A DNA stretch of 64,000 nucleotides from Volvox africanus (lineage: Eukaryota > Chlorophyta > Chlorophyceae > Chlamydomonadales > Volvocaceae). Of the stretch, positions 48,968-60,900 are shown one piece after another. The stretch lies in the NCBI GenBank assembly GCA_030268105.1, contig BSDZ01000080.1, forward strand, positions 3,969,501 through 4,033,500, written 5' to 3'. Under the pieces are notes generated by a model that did not search any database, was not told the DNA's origin, and saw only the letters and a program-made list of their open reading frames with translations. Both the position numbers and the translations under genes were made by a program. The first letter of the stretch is position 1. Each line of letters begins with the position of its first letter.

Positions 48968-51900
48968 ATGGGTGCAGCTGGTATGCCTTTGAGGCTCGGT
49001 CACCGGAACGAGCCAACGGCAACCCGTAGGGCCTTCGCATTATTTATCATCTTGCGGTCCCTCACCGCACACTTTGCTAAATGTAACATGCTTCTAATCT
49101 GCAGGGCTGTTGCTCCTGGTATTAGCGCTCATTGCTGGCCTGGTCGTTGTAGCTTCACAGCTCCGAGCCATTGTAAGAGCATCGTTACAAAACATCTGTG
49201 AGGCCCTCAGTGGCAGTAGTGAACGAATTGGTACACGATTTTGTCACACGTATATGGCTGGGGTACGCCGGGGTTGCAGGGCCTGTGTATTGCAAATGCG
49301 AACGTCCCCGTGATGCAGCTTTGTATTCAGCACCTCAGATGTCAACATGAATCCCTGAATAATCTTTTCCCCTGAAACCTACTGCGTTATCACCAGCTCC
49401 ATGCGTCCACCTTATTGCAGGCGATCAGCGCCGCTGCACACGCCGGACGGCCCAGCATTACTCGGTCGCCACCGGCAGCCGCAGCTGACATAGCAGGTCC
49501 CTCAAGTACCGCCTCCTCGGCGTCCTCGTTCGGAACAGATGGTGCCAACGGCGGTCGCGACAGTTGGCATGGCCATAGCCATGGAGATGGCAGGGGCAGG
49601 GGCAGGGGCTGGGGTAGCTCCAGAGGGGGGCTCTCAGGACCAAGCCCGATGGCGCATTGGCCCGCAGCAGCGAGAGCAGGGATTGCGCATCGGGGGTCCT
49701 CTGCTGAGCTTCCGGAGCACACGCGAGAGGCGTATGAGCTGGCGGTAGCAGAAGGTGGTTGGGGAATCTGGTACGGAAGGGGAGATGGATTTATCATCAT
49801 CAGGGCGAAAATGGAGATGACCTGACGTAGAGGGGCCAAAGTATGATGGCCCCAAGGAGCAACACAGGGTCCTGGGAATGAAGAACGTCATCGGAAAGAG
49901 AGATGAGCCGAACGTTTGGACAACCGGGCAGAATGGCAACCTGAAGGGATTTAGGTGACGCAGCCTACTATATGCCGTAATGATTTGCAAAACCGGGATT
50001 GCTTTGACAGGCTCACAGCTGCGCCAGGGGCAAAGCAGCATTTAAATGCATGGCATAGTCGTGGCATTGGGAAATACAATGCTGCTGCATCTTTGCTTCG
50101 ACGTCTTTCCCGTCGTTATCAACCCTCAGCTACGCTTCGCGCTGCTTTGATCCTCACCTGCCCTCGCCGCTTCCGGCCTCCATCTGAGAACAGGCGCCGA
50201 CTTCATCGAGTGTGATGTGGTGCTGACTGCGGACCTGGTGCCATTGTGCCGCCACGAGCCCAACCTGATCAACTCCACGGACGCGGTCGCCAAGTTCCCC
50301 GAACGGTGGAGGAACTATGTCATTGACGGCGAGGCGGTAGCGGGGATCTTCAGTGTGGACCTCACGGCTGCGGAAGTGGCGACGCTCCGGGCCATTCAGC
50401 CCTGGCCATTCCGAAACCAATCGTACAACGGCAGGTTCCGAATTGCTACACTGGCGGACTACTTGGATGTCGCCTTGGTGAACCTGCTGTTTGTCCTGTG
50501 CGGTGCTGCTAAAAGAGCGCGGACGGGAGGACGGGAGAGACTTCTGACAGCGGGGAGCATGGGGCCGGAAGTGTGTCGAGTGGCGGATGACAAGGGGACG
50601 AGAGAGAGCCAGGCGGATCAGGATATGGCTGCCTGTTCCTCTGGTATACAGTTTCTGCCGGAAATTGGGTCAACTGGATCTCATGTTGATATCTGGAACG
50701 GAAGGGTTTTAGGTTGCGAAACGGGGAATCCTTCTTCAAGCTGACGTTTGCGGAGAGGTTCAACCCAACTCCCACCTATATGGCAAGCAGGATGCCATAT
50801 AGAAATCTCAGGCCATGTTTTGATCCTTCCTCCCCTTCGTACTGTGCGCTGTGCCGTTGTCCAGAGCTTGTCCCTTGTAACACTCTTTCCTTCATTCCGT
50901 GGTCTCGTCCCGCTCATGTCGCTGTTGCAATTTCCCGCCTTGTAGTCGGCCGACCGCAGTGTAGGCATCTACCCCGAGACGAAGCACCCCACCTGGACGA
51001 ACGCCCTTCCAATGCTGCGGGCTGCAAACACCACCTTGGAGGACATACTCTTGGATGCCCTGACTGCAGCGGGCTTTGGAGCGCCGTTAGACAGTAAGGC
51101 GTGGACGCGACGCCCCATATTCCTCCAGAGCTTCGAGGCGAGCAGCCTGCGATACCTAGCTACTCGCACCTGTGCGCCCACGGTGCTATTGCTTGGAGAC
51201 TGGGAGGGGTAAGCGGTGGCGGCTCCAGGAGCAGTGAGGACGGGAATAGCGAGGGCCTTGGGAGGCCAGGTCTGTGCGGGTGTTGGCCGCAATCAAGAGG
51301 GGTGGAAAAGTCCTGCGGTGCATAATCTTTCTCCTCTGCAATGCCTCTATTCCCATTACGCCTTCCTTGATGATGCTGCGAGCCTCGTCGCCGCCATTGT
51401 TACCGTCTCCGTTACCGTCTTCGTTACATTCTTCGTTACCGTCTCACAGCAACCTACTTCCGCTGCCGCCCTCGTGCCAACCGGGCAGCTGGGTCGCCCC
51501 GGACACAGGTCAGACGCTGGCCCAGCTGACGGAGGACTCCTCATTGGCGGAGATAACGCGGTGGGCTGCAGCCGTGGGGCCGTCAAAGCGAACGCTCGTG
51601 AGTTGGCAAATGGAGCAAATGCATGGCGATGGCATGGCTGCCGCGGAACACCTAGACCGGAAAATGAGGCAGCAGACAAAGGCAGGCGGCGGAGGGCGCT
51701 ACGTGAGCTCTGGCCTTGTGGAGCGATTTCATGCCCACGGGTTATTGGTGAGAGAGCCTGATGTAATTATGGGTGGGGGGACATTAGGCCTCTGCGTTAG
51801 GTGGCGGAGAGCATAAGATTCGGCAATCAGTGATCGCCCTGAACCCGGTATCGGACCGTTTGTTGGCTTTGCCGTTCCCGGGTTCCTTATCGTCCGCTTT

Positions 51901-52265
51901 CATGTCAGCCGTGTTTCCCAATCCAACCTCAGGTCCATACGTACACGGTACGCCCTGAGCCGCTTTTCTTTCTGCCTCACCTGGAAGCTGCCGATGTGGC
52001 CGTCGAATACGAGTTGTTGCTGGGAGCTGAAGTGGCGGCGGACGGCGTGTTTACGGACCATATGCCTTCCCTTAAGGAATGGATGAAAAATCAAAATTGG
52101 AGCGGCAGCAGCAGCAGCAGCTTGACCGGCAAGGTTAGGATCAGAAACAAGAACAGCGACCGTTGCAGCGTGAACGTGGGGTTGGGTGGCCGAGTGCTCA
52201 AGGTGGGGCAGTCCGCGGGGCCCCCCATGGCCGGCAGGTGGGGCTGCAAACAGGATCAGTGCTAA
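48968..52265 (+). CDS. Signal-anchored glycerophosphodiester phosphodiesterase
   Basis: Seven exons in perfect phase: 48968-49025, 49105-49172, 49421-49754, 50194-50477, 50946-51208, 51450-51747 and 51933-52265 (TAA), 545 residues. The enzyme releases glycerol 3-phosphate from glycerophosphodiesters. A short basic N-terminus (ends EPTATR) runs straight into a membrane helix (LLLLVLALIAGLVVVASQL), a signal anchor, so the domain should face the secretory lumen or outside. A Ser/Gly/His-rich linker follows (residues about 45-125). The GDPD domain has the catalytic pair in AHRGSSAELPEHTREAY and the metal site FIECDVVLTADLVPLCRHEP. Later parts are FSVDLTAAEVATLRA, VGIYPETKHP, PIFLQSFEASSLRYL, GLVERFHAHGLLVHTYTVR and ADGVFTDHMPSLKEWM. 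A polar tail with a poly-Ser run closes the protein. GDPD genes are often phosphate-starvation induced; no such element was identified here. Confidence 0.92.
51399..51446 (+). repeat. 12-base minisatellite, four units, next to a 3' splice site
   Basis: Units start at 51399, 51411, 51423 and 51435: GTTACCGTCTCC, GTTACCGTCTTC, GTTACATTCTTC and GTTACCGTCTCA. The array ends directly before the CAG acceptor (51447-51449) of the sixth GDPD exon, so it supplies the pyrimidine-rich tract. Confidence 0.9.
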
Positions 52266-54946
52266 AGGACGCACCTTCACAGCTGGCTGCTGGATAGAGG
52301 AGGGCCGTTGGCGGATTGAGAGCAGGGGAAAGGAGCAGAAAGCTTTAATTGAGGATCCGGGAGAGGGGGGTTCGAGCGTATGGGGTCGGCGGATCCGTCA
52401 CCAGGTGCGGATATATATGATAGATCGCAGAGTGACGGGGAGTTGTTGGGTCCACGAGAGGCCGTTGGAACGGCAGTTGCCACCAAGATTGGCGGGAGCA
52501 TCTGAAGGGAAGGCACGTAGGTGCCAGGCGAAGGCTGACGGGTCTGGGGCAACGAGCTGAAGTACCATCCGTACCGCCCACCAAGTACAAGCAGGAGGTC
52601 CACATAGATGTGGATGCGGGTGAGGTCGGGATGTGGATGATTGAGGATGGGAGGTCCTGGTGAATTTGATTACGAGGGTTATGACTGTGCACCCGGACGT
52701 ACGGCGGGGTTGACGCTACAAGACGGAGAGCTCTGGCGTTTCCACTGCTGTTCTGATTAGAACGGAACAACCTACCATTGGAGCATTGGAGCTCCTATAT
52801 AACGGTGGCGACGGCGAGAGCTTACATGAGGTGGACACCCGCTCTGTGCATGAGGATCTTCAACCAATATCCGGCGGGCTGTAGGAATCGAGGATGCTTA
52901 ACTTGCCTCTCACTCCGCCACACAGCACACATACATGTGTTGTGCATCAACACTCCTATGCATGTCTGTCGCAATCGGCAGCGATATCCCGCATGCAAGG
53001 CGAACACAATCTAAACTCGATTTTTTGTAAGGCCAAGAACTTCCTATACGCGCGTCATGAAACCAGCACACGAAAGCGGTCCAATGACCAAAGAAGGCTG
53101 CTGGACATTACCACGGGGCCCAGAGCCCGGACGCGGAAACAAGTCCAGATCACAGCGCAAGGATTAGGCGTCAGGACAAGAAGACATTTGGGTTCCACAC
53201 CCTGGGTTGATAAGTAACTCGCATCGGGGCTCTGATACTCTGGAACGACACAAACACAATAGCGGTTACGGGCCGCATGAACTATATCACGTGCGTGTGA
53301 CATCACGATGGTGAGGATAAAGGCTGTTGAAGATAACATATTGGAAAATACATTTACTCAGCACATTAACGTACGGTGTATGGAACAATCAGATACAAAA
53401 GTCCAGCATTACACAGCTGAACATATCTATTAGGGTTGCCCCAGTGCAAAGCCCGTGGAAGCACGGGCAGTAATGAAAGAGGGCGAGCACTACCAAAGTC
53501 GCGATGAGCTCCGAGCTTGACGAGCAGCTTCCCTGATAAGTACCGATTCCAATTCACGTGACAGGACGCCTCAGCTCATCGCCATACACACATGCGGCAC
53601 AATCCGATTTCTACCACTCACAATGATGTGCCGGAGCGTGCTTCGGATGACCACCAAGAATGCATCAATGAATGAACATTCAGATCTCTACGAAACATCT
53701 GCGACCTGTCATAAGTCTCCCTTTGTGCTGTAAGGAAGGACTTCGCGAAGTGAACCCTATTTGGAGGACGCGAACTAATCAACACGGGGTGCACCATACA
53801 GTAGCGGCACAAGTAAAAGATGAGGCTCTGCCGCTTGCAAGTTTTCCGGTAATGCTGGCATCTGGCGAGATCCCCAAGGGGGCCAGTTTAATAATGAGCA
53901 AAGTTGAATAATGGCCAGTCTGCAGTTCCATGTTCAAACATGCACAACCAAGACAATCCCCAGAAAGCGTATATAATGCAGGTAGCTGAGGCGCAGTTCC
54001 AGACCCATGGAACCGACGGCAACGCAGGCAGTCATAAATTTGCTACGCCCTGGAGGCCCCATTCCCCTGTCATTGACGTATTGAAACCACGAAGCATGAT
54101 GATAACACAGCTGTGTTGCACCTGAGCCCCAATTTGACGCGTTAATGACCGCCTGCACGCCAGCCATACTGGGGTCAGGAACCCAGCCCTTCCGTCCCAA
54201 CCGGAACCGGAACCCAGCCCTTCCGTCCTAATCCCCCGGTCCTTCGCCCTTTTTGTTGGCGCTGAAATGGCAGAGGTGGAGGCGTAAGCGACGGCGGCAA
54301 TGGCGGCGGCCTCTGCGGGGCCCAGAGCATCCCTTCATTCGGAGCAACCGGCATATGCCATCCAGCCTAACGATGCGGGTCACACCCTATTACCCCGCAC
54401 AATCCACAATGCACAATCAGATTCCTTTCCTGCTTTATGAAGAGATGTCGACGTTGAGCACCAGTAAGCCCACAATACTGTACAATATGGAGCTAGCTGC
54501 TGTCAAAGATACGGGCCCTGGAAATTTCCTAAAGCGCAACCAACCTATCAGCATGACACCTGCACCATCGCAAATTCGCACATGCCTGCTCTTTACGCCA
54601 CAGATAGCCCAAACGCACTCACATGCTGCTCAGCAGCCCACGGTTATCCATGCAGATGCATCTGAGTACGCGATGGCGGCAAGGGCGTCCGCGGAAGGCA
54701 ACCTATATCGCCAGCCATGAGCGCAACACAAACTGGACACACGCACACGGGCGGTTGCAATTTCAGCTAATTTTGGACTCACACCACAGCCCTGATTTGC
54801 GCCGCCCGTGCGACCCAAACTCGGCCCCATGGATCGGGCCGACGGAAGCACCCGGTTGGGCCTCCCGCAATCAATAGGCCATAATCGCCCTTACTGGTTT
54901 TGCGTACCATGGAAGCTACCGCCGTCACCTACGTGCTGCCTGTAGC
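52266..54946. other. Gene-poor spacer between convergent genes, 2.7 kb
   Basis: No gene is supported. Overlapping frames on both strands near 52300-52770 and 53050-53340 lack motifs. A plus frame at 54253-54720 (about 155 codons) is Arg-rich at its start and otherwise without a domain. A direct repeat lies at 54178-54228. I see no terminal repeats or transposase motifs. Confidence 0.45.
54178..54228. repeat. 20-base direct repeat
   Basis: GGAACCCAGCCCTTCCGTCC occurs at 54178-54197 and 54209-54228, a period of 31 bases, in the gene-poor spacer. Confidence 0.9.
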
Positions 54947-57900
54947 CTACCAGCACCGCTGCGGCTGCGTCGCACCTGGCACAGGCTGCAATGTTGGCGC
55001 GCCGTAGTGCATCCCTGTGGTCGTGTGCTTGCGGAATGACATGGCTACCGATTGTGCCAAGGCAGCGCGCGCCTGACCTTCGTTGCGCCACCGTTGCTCT
55101 TCATCCAACTTCATTAAGCCCGTCGAACGCACCAGCTTGCCACGACGGATGCTGGCTGCAAATTTCGAATTGAAAAGCAGGCGAGTCTGCAGCCGCGACA
55201 CGAACCCAAGCCACGCGAGGAGTGTCACCACGCACATCAACAAGGTGCCCATTCCCCAGTCAATCAGCCAGTAGCCGCGATCTACGAGGGCGCGCGCCGC
55301 AGATGAAGCAGGTGCGAGCTGCTCCAGGGCGCGATGTACGGCAAGTACAAGCTGGCTATTGGCGTACAGCAACAGGGCCAGGTTGGACATGGGCGGGCCA
55401 CGAAAGAAACGCACTGTGGGGAACAAGGGCGCGGTGGCATGGAAAGAAAATGGGTGGTGAACGGCGTTTGAGCGCAGAGGCGCTCTCTCTGGATTTACAA
55501 TTAGGTATTGGGGGCCTTGCTTTGGCGTGTTTGCTGGGATGTATCCCTACAGCGACTCAGGGCGGAATAACCTGGCGGTGGTTTTCGTGGGGTTTAGTGA
55601 AAGAGACGCACGAGACCCAGGAAGCCCCGGAAACTAACGGGCCCCATAAGCAACGTGAAGTGCCTCAGACGCAGCAGTGATGGATGCACTTCCTTGTCAT
55701 CTGAAGACCCCGTTCTTACATAGCCGCAACTGCACACCACCTTATGCGCCTCATGCACCAAGTCACCCACCCGCAAACACAGAATAACTGAGTAGTGCCG
55801 TCGCCACCAGCGCGCTCATCATCACCCGGTACAGCCGCCACGCCCTGCCGCGGCCTCGCTCCTCAAAGTGCCGCTGCAGCGCCCAGCTCAGCAGTGTGAC
55901 CAGCCAGATGAGGGCGGTAGCAGCAAAGAAAGGCACCAATGGGGAGGACAGCGCGCGAATGTGCACATCTATCATAAGGTCCAGGCGCGATACGGCCGCC
56001 ACCACCAGCACCAGCCGCGGCGCAACCTCCTCCAACAGCCGGCTTACGATGTTAAGCCAGGGATCGGTGACTGTCCCTTGCTCGTTGCGGACCTTTTCCA
56101 GCTGCTTCCTGCGCGAACAGCAAGAGGCGAGGGCCGCCAATCAGGCGAGTGAGCGTGCCTTATATTGCTGAGCTCCAAAACATGCCCACAAAATGTAACC
56201 GGTGTTCGCGACGAACGACGAAACCTTATCCTCGCTCATGCTAACATAGTTCCCTGGTCAGGGTGCTGTTAAATTACAGCGTGCAGTATGCGAACGAGGT
56301 CGTGTGAGTACATCCCGGCAAAATAAATGATTTTATAGGATTATCTGGAAACTAACCAATTCTTTTAGCTGCCTGACCTCGCAGAACGTTTGGTGCATGC
56401 AATCCCTGCGTGGATGACACCTAGGATTACCCTCTCCCTCATGCCACGGCCACCTGCCTGTTCCACGAGTGCCAATTGTTGCCGGTGGCCGAGTCCACCT
56501 CTCCCCGCATCCAGCCCAGCCATGCAGACCAGTCACGGCTGACCTTCTCCCTGGTGAAAGCCATGGGGTTAAACCAGAAGGGGGAAAACAGCAGAGCCAC
56601 CGCAACCAGCCAGGTGCCCCAAGTCACGGCAGCAAATGAGCAGCCCTTGCAATCCCGTACGAAAGCGTACAGGAGGAGCAGATGCAGCAGCTCCATTCCG
56701 GGATACAGATGGGAACGCGCATAGTTGGTGAACAGGGTGGTGAAGGAGGACGAGGTGATGGAAAAGCCACGGCCTGGAGGGGGCGGAGATAGACGAATGA
56801 AAGCGTGAGGGAGGGCAGAATACAGCGCAACTAGTGCTGCCGGTTGGAGGTGTGGGGCCCACGAAAGGCCACCAGCTAGCTATTGAGGTGGGATAGGGAA
56901 AGGAATAAATATAATGTAGGACACGACAATTCAGGTAAGTTCTAAGCTCTAGAGGCACGTTCAGACCAGGAAGATATGATGCGATGGGCAAGACCCGGCA
57001 CAAGGTCTACCGCGCATTGGAACGAAAAGATAAGAATGTGGGACCTCAGCTCAATCACGGATGGCGTACATCTGAACGCCAGCCGCAGAACGCAGCTGAC
57101 GGCCATTGCGCATCCCACGCTGTAATTTGTTGTGGTACATACCTGTTGAGATGTACCGCGCTCCACCGTACGTGATGTCGTCCTTGAAATAGTAGGCGGT
57201 TGTCTGCTGTCGGAACACTGCGAATGCCACACTGCCTGAAATGATCTGCGTATAACAGCAGCGACAACAACGAAGCGCTTACTCCCGATCAGACCGAGTG
57301 AGGTTCGGAAAATCATTAGGACAGCGCACTTTGCTCTTGTGCGCGTCATGCTGTGCGAAACTAAATTTGCTTTGTTGGCCTCCGATGGGACCCACCTGCA
57401 CTGCCAGAGTGGCGAAGGTGCGCAGTGCGCCCCACTCCAGTAGCAGTTGGGCAGCATACGGCAGCAGCATCAGCGGTCCAAGAGACAACGCGTGCTCCAC
57501 TCGAAGCGTATCCTCAAGGTGCAGATTGCCGTCCGATCCCAAGCGCTGGGGCCACCCACATGAGCGGGAGTTTGAGGAGGGAGGGCAGGGCCCACCCTGA
57601 TGTTACAGAGCTAATCGTCTGGTCGAAGTCAGGCGACAGGCTGGCTAAGTATGATGCCAAGAAACTTAGCGACGTCGAGGGTTCATCGCGTAAAGGACAG
57701 CGTGGGATTGGGATTGGAACAGAGATGATATGCTTGGACCCAGAAGGCCATACTCGCAAACCCAGAAGGCCCCCACGCTAAGCATGAATCCTCGTTATGA
57801 AAGCACGTCCAAAGTTGCAGCTGCTGTCCCTTGCATCCACGCATCCCAAGTCCCCACTCTCCGGTACTGCCGGAAGGTTACCAGATGACCCGCCTGGTCA

Positions 57901-60900
57901 GCTCGCACCTGCACCGTGGATGCGCGGGCTAGCGCGAAGACCGCCACCACCCAGATGTTCAGCCACACCGCCGTCATAATGAAGAGTGAATTGATGTAAT
58001 ACCCGGGGCCACTGTGGTAAAAATGAAGCAGACGCGCCAGATCCATGCGAGGCGCAAGCCGGGCAACGTCCCGGCTCACGACGCACTCGCCACCACCTCC
58101 ACTAATCTTGATCTCGAATGCATTGATCGAGTCGAAGCCCATGTCGCGACCCTGTTAATATAAACATTTGTTATAGATAACGCGATGCATCAGGAAAAGA
58201 CTCGGAGCTTGCAGCATGAAGTCACTTCGGAGACTCTCCATAACTACATAATCAACTGGTCGCCAAAGCAGGGGAGGCTTTTCGAGCAACCTGATAACTG
58301 AGGGGCGACTATATGAGAGAACGCAAAGCAAAGACTAGTGATGCTCACCCCTTTCCAATAACGCCGAATCATACCGTGGCACCAATCATTTGCGGTAACG
58401 TAAAGTCCCGTCGTCACACCCCCTGAACGTTCTGCCCTCTGAGGCGCTGTATTAATGCTAGGCTTCCATCTCTGATATTATAGCGGTCAATGCACCCGGC
58501 ACTGCATCGGTACAATTTTGAGGCTTTTGACAACCGCAGTGCAAGGGTGAGGATTCATTTCCATTCATGTTCTGCCTTAAGGACGGTTACAAGGGGAGGC
58601 AGAAGGGGAGCTCTTGGATGGCGACGAGCAAGCCATGAAAATTATAACCACCGCGCACCTTGCCGCAGCTGATGTATTCTTTGTACTTGATCTGGGCGCC
58701 TCGAAGCAGCTGGTTGAACCCACCGAACACGTCCTCACTAATGTGCAGCTGCCGAGTGGCCTTGGACAGGCCGCCCTAGGGACAAGAAGCGGGGTTATGA
58801 AGTGTCTGATACGCAGAGGCGGGATAGGCGTGAAGATGAAACACAAAGACAGCAGTGACCTGCACCATGCGCAGGGTCCAATAACCGGCTAGACAGCCAG
58901 CCAATCCCTATACACGTCCGTTACTCGTGTTACTCCAAGCTCATTTCCATAGGAGAACTGCTCCACGAGCTTCACCAATTCGTAGCCGGGAACAGCTTAC
59001 TTCTTGTCCAAATGAAGAGGACCCGAACGCAGCGAACAGCTGTGCATTGAAATGTGTTTCATTCTGAGGAATCGACTGACCTCTAAGTTTGGCCCTACTG
59101 GGTCTGCCCCCTCCCCCTCCCCGTCACCCTCAGCCTCACCCGCGTCATGATGTGCATCTTGTTGAACACATCTGGATGGCCGTAATGCAACCGCACCCGC
59201 CCTGGATAGCTCATGGTCCGCTGTACTATCGTGCCGAACGCCAGCTCGCAGGCGGCTGCAAAGGTGCCAAGCGCCCCCGACACGTCAGAAAAGATCCACT
59301 CGCGGAAGCCAACCTATGGAAGCAGCGAGACAATCGATATGGAAGGATGTCCGAAAAAGGTTGATTACCATTTCATCCGACAAACCCTGACAAGGAGCTT
59401 GGAAAGAAGCAATCCTACCCGTTAATCCACTCACCAATGCCACAGGCACCTCCCGTGCTGTGCGAGACGCAATGGCGTGGCGATGATGCTCCGAACTTGT
59501 GGATCCGCGCGGGTGCGACGCAATGGCCTGCAACCGCCGGGACGCAGGTTCCGGAGCCAGCTCATGAAGTAGGTTGCGCATCTTGAGCGCCTCCGCCAGC
59601 GCATTGTCCTGGTTCATGTCGATCGTCTGCAGCGCCTCGCCGAAGCAAAAGATGGATGCGTGGTTCTGGTTCTCCGGCTTCCCCTCGCCCAAGATGATGC
59701 CGCGTTTGCTGTAACGGTTGTACGGCAGCCGAACGCGGTACAGCTCCATAGTAGGGTTGCTGCCGCTGGAGCCGACAGTCGCGGCAGCAGCGCTGCGGCG
59801 GACAGCTGTGGAAAAAGTGTCGGAGCTTTTGAAAAAGCTACTGCCGTCCTTGCCCTTGCCGCTGCCTTCACCCTCCACCGTAGCTATCTTCAAGCAAATG
59901 CCATCATTCTTTGACGGTGGGCGGGGAGAAAAGAGCGCGCGAGGCACTGCACCTGGAGCCTGGGGCTGCTGTGGTGGCTGCAGTGGTTGTGCTGGCACGC
60001 TTGCCGAGAGGGATCCATCATCTGCCAAGACTGCGGACGCGGGGGCCTCAGCCGAGGCGACTCCCCGGGCGGCTCCCGCCAGGGCCGCGGGGTGGTCCGG
60101 GTTGCCCCGAAGGAGCACGCTGTACTCAGTAGGGCCATAGGAAGTGACTAATGGGGCAGGAGGGGCAGAGAGGGAGAGGGTTAAGCAAGGTGGGAAGAGG
60201 ATGGCAAGCTTATTGCTTAAGGAATGGTGCCACAGAAACATTGCCTCGACCTGACACATAAGCAACTGAATCAGTAATCCCGGTGGCGTGTACTACCATC
60301 CTCCTGAGCTGTGTAATACCTTCCATCCACAACATTTTTATGACCCACCACCCCACCCTGGCCCTCGCCATCGCGCTGGCCTCACCAGCTGAGTCCAGGT
60401 ACGCCACCCTCAGCGCGGGGAATTCCAGGCATAGAGAGTCCACGCCCTCCGCCAGCCAGCGCCGTCGAATGTCCGTCGCCTTGCGGTTTTTGCCGTAAAC
60501 CTGTTGTTTTGCCGTTTTATGGATTATCATGTAGTATTGGTAAGGATGCGCTTGCCGGATGGTGCACTTTCGGCTGCGTCATGATGCTGCATTATTTGCA
60601 TGCGTGGGCGGCGTCCATCTGCAATTACATCTTTACAAGCCTTCAACATTATGCCTTCCTCTTAATAAAATGCGGACGAGCAAAGCACTCCTTTACAGTC
60701 ATCTGCATGCATAGAAGGCGGCACTGCCCATATACTGCCGCTGAGGAGTTCCCAAATATGCCGACTCCGATCCACCATCGGTTGCTTATCAACACAACCA
60801 ACCTGGCAGGTGCAAACATACTGAAATTTGCAATCTACGAACGCCTCGGCCCAGGCGTTGTAGCCTTCAGGACTCACACCTGCAGGCCTGTAGGCGGGGA

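Noticed and set aside
49390..49839. Minus-strand frame of 149 codons, Pro/Ala/Leu-rich
   Set aside because: It is the antisense shadow of the third GDPD exon, whose plus frame carries the catalytic AHRG motif.
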